Origin: Hydnum rufescens UP504
Taxonomy: Eukaryota; Basidiomycota; Agaricomycetes; Cantharellales; Hydnaceae
Length of the DNA: 45,195 nt
Reading direction: 5' to 3'
Assembly: GCA_014904985.1 (NCBI GenBank)
Contig: MU129242.1
Coordinates: 1 to 45,195 of the forward strand
The notes under the pieces are model-generated. The model saw only the letters and a program-made list of their open reading frames with translations. It searched no databases and had not been told where the DNA came from. Every line of letters starts with the position of its first letter. Within the stretch, counting starts at the first letter, position 1. Position numbers and translations under genes: made by a program. Of this stretch, positions 19,671-29,813 are shown piece by piece.

Positions 19671-21196
19671 AGCAGCCCCTTGCAATGTTGTTTGGCCTTT
19701 TTCACAGTATACGATTGAGATCTGATCGTGCCTCCTTGTGTAGAACCACCATGTCCATCCTTCCAACCAAAGCGAGATTTCCTGGCGAGTTTATGCTTTG
19801 AAATTGGGATAGAAGTCGCTTATTGTTGGGTAGGGGTCTTTAATATCCGCGGTTTTTAATAGTTTTTCCTTTGTATTGTCCTAGGATTTTAAGCGAATAC
19901 CCACTTTGAATGATATCTCTTAGGGGGAGGTCAAGAGCATCTGTGGAGAAGGTTCGACGAGGTCATGGGTGTTTTCTGGAATGCGGAGGAGAAGACAAAT
20001 TCGTTTCGAGATCATGGCGTATCGTGGGTCGATTGTTATGCGTTCTCCAAACTTGTACGTTGTCCAGTCAACTCTTTTGTCTTTATAACCCCATGATGCG
20101 ACTTGGGATTTGGATAATAGTGGATAATCATGTGGGGTTTGAGATGGGTGAATTGGTCGGGTTATGGGTAATCGAATTGCCGATATACAATCGTGTGAAG
20201 TTCCAAGGCATGGTGAACACTTTTTGATTCGTGCCTTGAGGATAGTCTTTCGATTTGCTTTATGTCACTTTTGCATCCGTAGACCAATTGATCATGTGTC
20301 CATTTTAATTTCGCTTGGCTTCCATGGATTCGGATCCTTCATTGATTGGCAGGGTCGCTTCATGTTTCGCTGTCAATCTTCTCATACGTCAATGTAATCA
20401 GGGTGCAGGCAGAGGTGGTTTTATTTTTGTAAAGGATCAAACGACGATGGGGTTGTAGTGGGTGAAGTATGGGTATGGGCACTCGTCGTCCATTTCGCCA
20501 AATACTACAGGATGATGGTGATTCGAACAGAAAGGTTGACCTTGAGCTTGAGGTTCCTTGATTCAGGTTTGGCTCAAGTAGGCATATAGAAGTGATCAGT
20601 GTTTTTCGATATAGGATAGAATACACCGATTTCCTCTACACATAGTGCCAGGTAGTGTGAGTTGCGGTTGGTTACTAACACTCCAAGCATTTCGTTCTCT
20701 CCCAATGTTTGAAATCCTGACATGAGGGGATGTTGATCATCGAATTCAAATTATCCCTGCTTCTCGATATCGCTTGATTCCTGAATGTTTAATGAGAATC
20801 CTTAAAACGTGTGTTTACATACTGTTGAACTCATGGCTTTTTGTAGTCTGTAGTGGGAGTTTTTTTTTAGAATCGGCATAAAGGTGTTTTGGTCCGCATT
20901 TTTCGATGATTTTGTATCCAGTTATCGGTTTTGACATGTGACAGACCGCTGTTTATGTTCTCCTTTTCATTTATGGTTTTTCATTCGCCTGGCATTTTCG
21001 TGATAGGAGGAAGATTTTTATTATTTTAGAGCAATTCAACGATGATGATGGTGGTTTATTCAGGAGGGTGATGGGTGAACGTAGGAAGGTGGACCGCTGT
21101 CTGGTGTCAAATTCCATATTATGGCCGTTCTTATCTGCACCTTTACATGAAAATCGGGAGTCATCGGTGTATTCTCGGGTTACGCAATACGATTCG
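19671..21196 (-). pseudogene. Family 2 accessory gene 2, copy C, indel-ridden
   Basis: From 19671 the sequence follows copy B (15590 onward) with few substitutions but dozens of one- to three-base deletions. It runs to about 21196, where it joins an LTR-like block at an AGTTTGCATCC junction. The reading frame is lost throughout. The blocks for MPLELH, LRVGEFG and FHVKVQI can be traced only by alignment. The indel-dominated pattern could be real decay or poor sequence accuracy in a collapsed repeat. Confidence 0.65.
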
Positions 21197-21748
21197 AGGC
21201 AGTTTGCATCCGTAATAGACGTTCTTGGTATCATTAGATGCGGATTTTTCACAGCTTTCTGGGCACGGTGGTTCTGAGAAGATCCGGTGTAAACTGACAG
21301 AGAAATTAGTTTTTTTACTGATGGGTGTTGATTCTGATAGTAATATCGCTCTGTAGAGTTCAGTTTTGATCTTTTCTTCACGTGCTCAGTACCGTCGGAT
21401 GCGGATATTTTATATCTTTCTAGGCGCGGTTGTTTCGAGAGGATTGAATGCGAACTGATGGAGAAATTCGTTTTTTACTGGAAATTCCGGATTTTGGTAG
21501 TAAAATTGGCCTGGAGAGTGCAGTTTTGGTCCGTTCAACTTGTGTTTGGTACCGTTCGAAAGGTGTAAATCGTAGCTTTCTAAGCGTTATATGGGTGTAC
21601 CTCTCCGATCAAAACTGACGGAGTTATAGAACGAATTCGATTTCTGCACATAGCCATAATTAATTTCATAATTGGTCATGTGATCGTCCAATGGATGGAA
21701 GTGGTGTGATTCTGCATTTTCTGATACTGGATGTTTTTATCTTCCACA
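21197..21748 (-). repeat. Family 2 LTR-like block, copy C side
   Basis: It closely matches 15021-15566, with the same TGTGGAAG start on the minus strand and three tandem modules of about 159 bp. The AATTAAAAG just upstream on the minus strand is also shared with copy B, so it too looks like a 3' end of an element. It is joined on its other side to the middle of gene 2 copy C, which is not the natural order. Confidence 0.55.
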
Positions 21749-21829
21749 ACATGCTTTTAATTATTCTAGCTGGGCCCTCATCCAACGCACGATGGTAACC
21801 CACAAAATGACCAGAGCCCAAAGACCCAT

Positions 21830-22055
21830 GCGACACGCCAATGCGAATGCAGCACAGCAACACGACACGCCAACGCAATGCAACGCAACACCAACGCAAC
21901 GTGACATGCCAACGCACCATGCCACACCAACGCAATGTGACATGCCAACGCACCATGCCACACCAACACAACGTGACATGCCAACGCACCACGCCACACC
22001 AACGCAACGCACCATGCCAACGCAACACGCCACGCCAATGTGCCCAGGACGTGAC
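21830..22055. repeat. Minisatellite of 36 bp with 12-bp subrepeats
   Basis: Imperfect units built from CCAACGCA and GACATGCCAACGCACCATGC repeat about every 36 bases, clearest between 21900 and 22010. All six frames stay open because the period is a multiple of three. The plus frame reads DMPTHHATPTQR-like repeats. Differences between units are mostly CG to TG or CA. I do not treat the frames as genes. Confidence 0.8.
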
Positions 22056-22152
22056 ATGCGGCACCACACCAAACAAGGACACGGCCGCATCAAACGGGGA
22101 TGCAACCATGCCAAACAAGGACACACCCCCGCCTAATGTGGGCACCAGGAAT

Positions 22153-22299
22153 CACACACCCGCCCCGGTGGGTGTGTGGTCCTATGTAAGGTGAGTCCCT
22201 GTCCCGCCCAGTAGCTACACCCACACAAAAAGAGCAGCGAAAGCTGCTCTTTTTGCATGGTGTTTAATTATTAACTGATTTAGATTTCTTATCCTGTAG
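22153..22299 (+). other. Intron-like unit 1 with an internal perfect hairpin
   Basis: A 9-bp inverted repeat (CACACACCC / GGGTGTGTG, 22153-22178) lies just before a GTGAGT donor at 22191. A CCTGTAG acceptor ends at 22299, giving 109 bases, with TTAACTGAT near the end as a possible branch site. Starting 36 bases into it is a perfect 13-bp stem, CAAAAAGAGCAGC, closed by a GAAA loop (22226-22255). Unit 2 repeats this plan exactly. Splicing here would join open frames on both sides. There is no RNA evidence. Confidence 0.5.
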
Positions 22300-22440
22300 G
22301 TCTCAACTTCTCTTGCGAGCAAATACTGATGCGAACCCCCCCCCGCAACCCCGCTTATTGATGCCTGAACGATGGGGGGGCCGTACGAACCACTGTGCAT
22401 ACGAGCCGGTGTATGTACGCACCAACGTACATGGCCCCAG

Positions 22441-22580
22441 TACCCTACACCTGCGGGTGTGGGGTACAAGGTATGTTTTATATTTCATTTCTTAGTCTTG
22501 TGGCACAAAAAGAGCAGCACAAGCTGCTCTGTTTGCGCTGTATTACTGTTGTACTAATATTTCATTATTTATTTCTGTAG
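22441..22580 (+). other. Intron-like unit 2 with the same internal hairpin
   Basis: An 11-bp inverted repeat (TACCCTACACC, loop TGCG, 22441-22466) precedes a GTATGT donor at 22471. A TTTCTGTAG acceptor ends at 22580, giving 110 bases, with TACTAAT upstream as a possible branch site. The hairpin CAAAAAGAGCAGC with loop ACAA again starts 36 bases in (22506-22535) and ends 45 bases before the acceptor (44 in unit 1). Outside the hairpin the two intron bodies are hardly alike. Confidence 0.5.
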
Positions 22581-22782
22581 ATCCTGAACCAGAACCCCCA
22601 CGAGCCCCCAAGCAGAAACCTGCCGAACGAGATGCCGTGAACGATAACCATGAACGAAGCCCCACAAATGAAGACTGACCCTCTCGAGGGAGTGCCCAAA
22701 AGGAACCAGCCCCTGACCACACTCACTGCGGAGGGTATGGTGGGTAAATGCAGGTGCGTGACCATGATCCGCATAAACCATG

Positions 22783-22811
22783 CCCCCCTGTGGTGGCAGA
22801 CCCCAGGGGGG
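22783..22811. repeat. Inverted repeat CCCCCCTG / CAGGGGGG
   Basis: A perfect 8-bp stem with a 13-base loop lies just before the TAA microsatellite. It is one of several hairpins between 22150 and 23045. No flanking terminator or gene context is visible. Confidence 0.6.
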
Positions 22812-22812
22812 A

Positions 22813-22900
22813 TAATAGGTATATAGTATAATATGTATATAATAATAATAGTAGTAATAATAATAATAATAATAATAAATAAACAAATAATAATAAATAA
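22813..22900. repeat. TAA-type microsatellite
   Basis: Mostly TAA/ATA units with a TATATAG start. Low complexity explains the tyrosine-rich and leucine-rich frames here; no gene. Confidence 0.9.
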
Positions 22901-22984
22901 GCATATAATCTAGCACAGCCATGGATTGGCCGACAGATGGCCAAAAAACTGAATTGAAATTGCCTGATTTTGGCCGTAAGGTCT

Positions 22985-23042
22985 GGGGGACCTATTAGGT
23001 ACCATTTTCTGCCCCGAAAGTGGTACCTAAATTAGGTCCCCC
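22985..23042. repeat. Large hairpin next to the pol copy 2 breakpoint
   Basis: Arms GGGGGACCTA plus TTAGGTACCA pair with TGGTACCTAA plus TAGGTCCCCC, about 20 bp with a two-base bulge and a loop of about 16 bases. It ends some 15 bases before the point (about 23058) where the Family 1 pol sequence begins inside RT. It could be the end of an unknown small element or a fragile site. Confidence 0.75.
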
Positions 23043-23057
23043 ATATGACTGACCAGC

Positions 23058-24408
23058 CTGAGTCTTCTGTCATGCAACCTTGCATATGATCAGATCTATG
23101 GCACCCGATTGTGCCAACGTCTTTGTGGACGACTGCGCTGGAATGGGACCCTGGTCTGACTATGGCAACATTTCAATTCCCAAGAACAAGCAAATTTGCT
23201 GCTTTATTTTCGAATTTGCTACGATGTTACAAGAGCTTTTAATATGAGTTAAAGTCTCTGGTGCTACTATTGCAGGCCAGAAGGCCATTATTGCAACACC
23301 TCAACTTGCACTTCTTGGAGCTGTCGTCTCTAAAGAAGGAGCCCATGTATCGCATGAGATTAATGCCAAACTACGAAAATGGCCTACCTGTGCCAATTCA
23401 ATGGAAGTTCGAGGGTTCCTCAGAACTGTTGGAGTCGTAAGACATTGGATTAAAGACTTTGCAATAATAGCTAAGCCTCTTACCTCGTTAACTCAGAAAA
23501 TGGCACCTAGCAAGTTTGCTTGGAGTCAGGAAGCACAGTGCTCCCTAGATGAGTTGAAACGACTAGCCGCGACGGCTGTACCAATTAAGGCAATCGACTA
23601 CGATCTTGCGTGAGCCATTGTATTGAAATCGCAATGAAGTGACAACTATGGTCTTGTTTCCATCACAGTGGACTCATCTACTACGGGATGTGGCTGGGTA
23701 GTCAGCCAACAAGTCGATAACATTGATTATCCAATTAATTTTGGATCACTTACCTTCAACAATACCGAGAGTCGCTATTCACAGCCCAAATTGGAGTTGT
23801 ACGGGGTTTTTCATGCTTTGAATGCTGAACAATACAGACTACATGGAATCCATTTCCACCTCATGCTAGACGCAAGCTACATAGCAAAGATGATCAACAA
23901 TCCAGGCTTACCAAATGCTGCAATGATGAGATGGATCTTGTACATTTTGCTTTTTGATTTTGAAGTAATGCATTCACCTGCTTCAAAACATAGAGGCCCA
24001 GATGGTTTATCGCAATGCCCGCAAGCGAGTCAAGATTCGGACGAATCTGAAGCAGAATCTGATATAAGCGAGACTATCAAGCTAGTCAAGGTACCAAAAG
24101 ATGACTTATCTGAAACCTCAGATGCTGTGGAAGACCCGATCTTGCAATTTATGACCTTGAATCGATTATCGGGAGAAAGAAACTCTCTTGAAGTCGATTG
24201 GGTGCAACCCGATTGTGTGTCTAGTGAAATTCCGGATGATGAATTTTCGCTCGAAGCCTTTGAGGGCGAAGCATTCATACCTGCAGAAGACAAGTCAACA
24301 AAGAAGTTAACTCATAAGCATAAGATCTATGAGTACGACACTTCCGAATACTGGGATGAAATCCTAGCATACCTTATGAGTTTGAAGCTTCCTGAGGATC
24401 GAAAGTGA
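23058..24408 (+). pseudogene. Family 1 pol copy 2: RT end and RNase H
   Basis: The copy begins abruptly about 15 residues before FVDDCAGMG and follows copy 1 at high identity in one frame. TGA codons stand at 23245, 23611 and 23635 where copy 1 has CGA (9402), CAA (9768) and CGA (9792). Conversely it has CGA at 23560 where copy 1 has TGA. RNase H residues are kept (DSSTTGCGWVVSQQ, QPKLELYGVF, MLDASYIAKMI). The gag, protease and most of RT are missing, so it cannot be autonomous. It ends at TGA 24406, shared with copy 1. Confidence 0.85.
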
Positions 24409-25771
24409 AGAAACCACATAGCCAACCAGGCTAGGCATTTCTTTATTCTGGAACAAATGCTTTGGCAACGTAATGGTGACAAGCTGCCTCTTCAAGTCAT
24501 ATTGAACAAAGAGATCCGTACAAGGATTTGTCGAGATGCACATGACGAATCCGGACATTGAGGATGAGACCCGACCTTTCGTAAAGTCTGAGACTCATAC
24601 TGGTGGCCTAACATGTACAATTGTGTTGCTCAGTACTGCCTGACTTGCCATGAATGTCAAATGTGATCAACTTACAGGAATGCGATTCCTATTCAACCAC
24701 AGTATACTCATACATTGCTTAGGCAATTCGATATGGACTCGGTCCATATGCCTAAAGGGAAACATGGGTTTAGATATGTTGTTGATCTAGTTGACAATCT
24801 TACCAGGTTTCTCGAGGCTATGAAGCTGAAAGCTTTATCGTCGGACAAGATTGCCGACTTTTTATTCAACATCATGTGTCAATACGGCTGCATTTTCCAG
24901 CTTACAATCGATAACGGATCTGAATTCAAAGGAGCTGTTGAGAGCCTCATGCAGAAATATAAGGTGCCTGTTGTTAAAATATCACCTTATAATCCTCAAG
25001 CAAATGGAAAATCCAAACGTGGACACGCCATATGGATTAACGCACTATGGAAGATATCGTTGATCCGAATCTACGATTGGCCCGACTATTTAGGCCATGC
25101 TATCTGGGCTGATCGGGTGACGGTCAAACGAAACACAGGATACACTCCCTACTATTTTCTGTATGGCCAGCACCTGCTTATGCCCCACGACGTTAAAGAC
25201 CGCACTTTCCATTCTTTGGATTGGCCGTCTGTAAAAAGTACCAAAGACCTTCTTGTGTTAAGGATCTTGCAGATCAGCAAACAAAATGATCTACTGGATG
25301 AAGCCGTGTTAGCAAACGAAAACTCGCGAAGGAAAGCAGCTGCTGCCTTCAATTGAAAACATGCAGCGTGAATGAGATCTGGGGAATATAGCCCAGGAGA
25401 ATGGGTTAATGTTTATAACGAGGCCCTAAACACTCAGCATGGTCAAAAAGGAATGGCTAAATGGTACAGACCATTTATAATCATTCAACGAAGGCCATCT
25501 GGCATGTATATTGTACAACAACCCGATGGTGTCATCTTGCGCAAACCAATAGCCTGGAAAAGATTAAAGCTCTACCATTTTCAAGAGAACACAGAACCTA
25601 TCGTTACGAAGCCCATATGGAATTATTATGAGGAAGATCTTGTGATATCCTCCGCAGCCAGACCAGGTGACCGACGCAGGCTTAGGCCTTGGGAGATAAT
25701 GGATCCAGATGAACAAATCGAGTTCTGGAAGTCGAAATACGAGGCAGCCAAATGTCGTGCCTTAGGTTATG
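24409..25771 (+). pseudogene. Family 1 pol copy 2: integrase
   Basis: Same frame as the RNase H part. The zinc-finger region has CGA at 24532 where copy 1 has TGA, and TGA at 24559 and 24565 where copy 1 has CGA. The core has MDSVHMPKG and IDNGSEFKG. The catalytic Glu codon is again AAA (25015-25017), giving NGKSKRGH. The C-terminal module WYRPFIIIQRRPSG is present. More TGA codons occur at the equivalents of 10746 and 11526, and in FN-stop at about 25354. Confidence 0.85.
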
Positions 25772-27247
25772 AACCTATAAAAGAAGTAGATGATGAACTA
25801 GACCCATTTATCGAAGAAGAACGCGAGTTATGGGATTACAGCCACGGAAAGCTAAATGAGGAAAATGATCAGACCTGATTCCCAAATGGGATTAACTTCA
25901 TACCTGAGTTGTTTAACTGGTTGCCTTGGGGCATGACATCGAAGTGTCTTTGTGCGAATCTTCGGTTAGGAACTCCAATGATACATACTGAAGTATCGAG
26001 TTCTGTGGACTTGGAGCATTCCTACATTGAAGAACAGGAAGAAACACGTCGACTAATTGGGAACGATGGGTTAACTGAGATCATAATGACGACTAGTGAT
26101 TTAACAAACCCTGAATTCCTTACCTTCGACTGCAACATGGCAGAGCGCCTTCCACCCCACTGTTTCAACTCATATAGGCCTAGTGAGAAGAAAGGATCTT
26201 TGCATCGTATATTGGAACGTACATTGGATAAAGCGACTAGCTTCGAGAACTGGCGTTCCGTCTGCCTCCGAGTAAGGGCATGGAAAAGTGCTCGAGTAGG
26301 AATGCAGATAGACATTTGTCTAGTAAGAAGCCAGTTTCAAGATCCGATACACCTGAACCCATTGGAAGGCCAGAATCTTCCGTTCCGACTGTGGATCATA
26401 CAAACTTCTTGAAGCCTTGAAAGACTTGAGCAAAACTGGCAATATTAACCTCAGATTGTCAAGTCTTCCAGAAGAAAGGCCTGAGAAAAGACCTGAAATA
26501 AGACCCGAGGCATTGACTGAGGATAGGACAACCTCAGTTCAAATCATTAAACGTGACCCATTTATTAGCATATCCAACCAAGTTTTGAAAAACATCGGAA
26601 TTGTGGGTTCTCAATTGGCATTCTATGAGAAGGAATGCCATGATCTCCAGGAAACAACCAAAGATGCATTGGAGATCCTGAATCGAGAACTTCTGCATGT
26701 GCATGATGCGGCAGATGTTCTTACGAAACGAATGGAGGATCTAATCAAAGACTTCAAAAGGACAACATCCGGGGGTGTACAAACATTTTGATTCTATTAG
26801 CGTTCAGCAAATGCATGCAGTCGAGATGACTCACGCATTAAAAGATGTCTTGTTAAGGATTCATACTGATTCCTTTTCGATGGAGGATTACTACCTCGCG
26901 ATCAACAAGTTATTTTGCAGGGCACTCACTTCGATGTCCATTAAAGTTGACAATGAGGACCTGAGGTTCCTGGCTTTGAAAGCTGAGATCCAGAGTGTTT
27001 TTCACCAATGGAACTCGATAATTCCAACCACGCCAAGTCATGCCATTTGGATGGCCGAAAATAGCAAATATCATTGGCCAAAAGAAGAAGGAACTGTGGA
27101 AGGAGCCAGATTTGGTGAACAGGCCTATGCCACTTGTGTTTAAACAACTGGAGGTCTTAGTCGAAGAGCCCTCTTCCCAGTCGAACAAACAAGAACAAGA
27201 GGCGAAGTGAACCTATTGTCGTCAGCAATGCCCTGTCAGAGCTTTAA
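25772..27247 (+). pseudogene. Family 1 pol copy 2: coiled-coil C-terminal extension
   Basis: It matches 11929-13397 and ends at the equivalent TAA (27245-27247). A TGA at 25876 replaces copy 1's CGA at 12033; CGA at 26050 is kept where copy 1 has TGA. Unlike the upstream part it has real frameshifts: a one-base loss near 26260 and further indels near 26400, 26770 and 27060. The coiled-coil (YEKECHDLQETTKDALEIL) and SVFHQWNSIIPTTPSHA are recognisable. Keeping it in both copies shows that the extension belongs to the family. Confidence 0.8.
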
Positions 27248-27328
27248 TCACATGACGGCATATTGTACAACGAGAATATATTTTTGGATGCCTGTCGTGA
27301 GGGACCACAACTTAGCTGAGGCCTAATA

Positions 27329-28436
27329 TGTTGGAGGGATAAATCCCTACACCATAGAAATCCTCATCCGAGGCCATTTTCCTACGAACGAATCAATTAT
27401 ATGTCACCACACTCATTTAATTTTATTGCCATTCGTTTATTCAAGAAATGCAATTGGATTCCTACCCCTTTCCAACCCATAATATCGCCTCATTCCTTTA
27501 CCATGTCCACCAGTCAATTTATTGACTATCCGTTGAAGAAGAGAGAGATAAACGACCGCGCCAGAAAGATACGAATTGTACCTATCGAACGGTACCAAAC
27601 ACGAAACGAACGGATCCAAAATGCGGTCCCTGTAACAATATCTTGCCATGATTCATACTCTGAAGGAGTATGTTTCAAATTTCTCCGTCAGTTTTGATCG
27701 GATCGACTCAAAACAACCATGCCCTGAAAGCTGTTGAAAATGCGCATCGAACGGTACCAAGGGCAAAACGAGCGGACGCGAATTCCATTTTTCACAAGAC
27801 AACTCCCTCCCCATGACTCCCCCTTTGCTCCACCATTCAAAATAGTGAATTACTTCCGGCCTTCTTATGTCCGATGGAGAAGACCCTCAGGTCAACCTAT
27901 TCCACTTTTTCTTAAGGGAACTTGTCCAGGTTTAAAGGAGGAATAGCATGTAATGTGTCAATCTCCCCTTTTATATTGAAATTGGAATATCTCCATCAGT
28001 TTTCAAGATTTTAACTTGATTTCTTTTTCTCTATGTGTCCCTTAAGTCCGACCTTTTTCACGTTCTATTGAGTCGAAGTCTGGATTGTATATTAGGTGCA
28101 GCTAGCACACAAATTCATTAGTTCTCCCCCTCCCTCCAGTTTGAAGCTCCTTGAACAGCTGCTGGTCCCTGGGTGATTTCTCACTACAAAAAGCAAATTC
28201 TAACTACACTTTGACTAAGGTCTCAAGAAGAGATTCTTAGGGTGTGGTAATTTGACTGAAAGACACATTCTCACTTAATTGCTTGGGCTTTGTTGGCTCA
28301 CTGCAATTTCCCCTGTTCAAAAGACCTTCCCCCACTCGAACCTGAACATCCGGATTAGATCTGTGATCCCCTCTTTCATCCCCAGCTCAACATCGTGGAC
28401 AGTAGTTGGATTGGTTTAATAACCTTCCTGCTTACA
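27329..28436 (+). repeat. 3' LTR of the Family 1 array (1108 bp)
   Basis: It starts TGTTGGAGGG and ends CTTACA. It matches the 5' LTR apart from a loss of about 275 bp near 27535, which joins the early part directly to the first 160-bp module. It is immediately followed by the N-terminal half of gene 1 copy A, whose frame reads a few codons into the LTR. This junction fixes the true LTR end. Confidence 0.9.
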
Positions 28437-28440
28437 GCGC
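28437..28440. other. Right target-site duplication (GCGC)
   Basis: GCGC follows the LTR end. It pairs with GTGC at 3442-3445, differing by one CpG transition. Confidence 0.75.
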
Positions 28441-29223
28441 GGAGGAAGTTTCAAGGAGTATGATAAGTGGGATGAGAGGCGGGATGATGGGTGAGAAGAG
28501 TTTGTCGAATTTGAAGTCAGTGAGTCGGTGGAGGAGTGGAATATATCATGTAATTGCTGAGCAGTTGGGGTCTTAGCCTGATTTGCAGTCTCTTCCTTGG
28601 GATTCCAATTCGAGTCGGCTTCCTGTCGCAATGCAAACAGATCTGATATAGTAGTACCCGGCGCGAATGATTTGAGAGGGATCCGGGTCTGGGTGGATGT
28701 CAGAAGTCGTGAGTTGATGGCATGTCGAGCTTCAGCATCTACCGGTTGGTCTTCTATGTTCCTTTTTATATTTTGATCCTGTTTGATCTCTTGTTGGGAC
28801 ATAAGATAGTCGGGGCCTGATAAAATAGACTGGATAGATTTAATGCATGGGTCAGGGATCTGATGGTATAGTGTGAGACATGGGTCGATCATTAACTGGG
28901 TATTAAGGCCTACAGGTTGACTAGGTTTGGACTGTTCATCATTATTGTACATTTTTACAATTTGATGTGAAGACGGGTTGACTGAATCAGGCCAAAAGCT
29001 CTGGGAGACATTAACAGCGTGCCGATCTGTAGATGCTGAGTTTCGTACCTCGTCTATCTCATCTTTCTCCTTTGGTGAGGAGCTGAAGAAGGTATCATCG
29101 CCGAGCTTGAGTTCGGTTAGCTGCATAGGAGGCACAGGTGAAGGAGCAGGCATATTGATATACTGGAATGTGTAGTTGGAGAGTCGAGGTCGCAGTGAGG
29201 TCAAGTGAGGCTGAGTTGGACAT
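28437..29223 (-). pseudogene. Family 2 accessory gene 1, copy A, N-terminal half
   Basis: It aligns with residues 1-199 of the intact gene at 18094-19440. The likely start is ATG 29223 (MSNSASLDLTATS). One extra base near 29180 shifts the frame before NYTFQYINMPAPSPVPP. Further matches are QSFWPDSV, IDPCLTL and TAQQLHDIFHSSTDSLTSNS. The frame reaches KLPPR at the LTR junction and then picks up LTR codons and a stop. The rest of the gene is at 3445-2683. Confidence 0.85.
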
Positions 29224-29318
29224 AGTGGAGATTGTGGAATAGTTCAGACAATGATTGGCTGATGTGAAGTCATCCAGATGATGGTCGGCTGGTGCTTTTG
29301 TTAGCGGATGGTCTGTGC

Positions 29319-29325
29319 TTTTATA
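29319..29325 (-). promoter_or_regulatory. TATA box of gene 1, copy A
   Basis: TATAAAA on the minus strand lies about 100 bases before the start at 29223, in the same place as in copy B. The interval 29344-29813 between pol and this box shows no gene. Confidence 0.6.
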
Positions 29326-29813
29326 CCCGTTGTCCTCACCCATGCCTAAGCCTGATGACTCATTTTTCGTCGTGGGACAGAAGTTCTAAGTGAAATCAGA
29401 TGATAACTACCCAGCGGAGTCATCCTTAGGTCGTTGTGCAAAGTGTTGTTCATAGATATGAGTGGACCGATAGAAAAGAAAAAGAGAAAACAATAAGCGA
29501 TAATTTATGTGATTTAAGTTAAGGAGAAGCAAGAGGAGGTGATTGTCGACAGTTGTGATTATCTAGGCATCATGGAAGGAGGATGTGGGTGGAGGGACAT
29601 TGATTTTGTGGTGCGGTCTTCATTTTAAAGGCAGTAGTGTCGATTTTTGTGGGTATGGCACATTCCGCAACTCAATGCCTCATGGCCCCAGGGTGACAAT
29701 CGCAGGATTTTCTTAGTCCCACGTCGTTGGAGTGATCTCAGATCCATATGGTTACCAATAAATTTGTGATGTGGCTTTAGTCGAAATAATTTCAGGGATT
29801 TCCTTTTTAAGAC

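Larger units (their letters stand above)
3446..28436 (+). mobile_element. Family 1 Ty3/gypsy tandem array (LTR-internal-LTR-internal-LTR) inserted in gene 1
   Basis: The outer ends are Family 1 LTRs (3446-4828 and 27329-28436), beginning TGTTGG and ending CTTACA, flanked by an imperfect 4-bp duplication. Within lie one almost complete internal region (4829-13478), the first 405 bases of a third LTR (13479-13883), and a second internal region that begins inside RT (23058). The simplest reading is a tandem element pair sharing a middle LTR, made by unequal recombination. The middle was later replaced by Family 2 copies B and C and other sequence (13884-23057). The order of the later events is inference. 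Confidence 0.75.

Noticed and set aside
21666..22145. Cys/Trp-rich and His/Thr-rich proteins from the 36-bp minisatellite
   Set aside because: Several frames on both strands are open through the same repeat; they are composition artefacts.
22226..22255. Intrinsic transcription terminator
   Set aside because: The stem followed by T residues looks like a bacterial terminator, but the T run is part of the stem and the window is clearly eukaryotic.
22569..22944. Tyrosine/leucine-rich proteins on the minus strand
   Set aside because: They come from translation of the TAA microsatellite.
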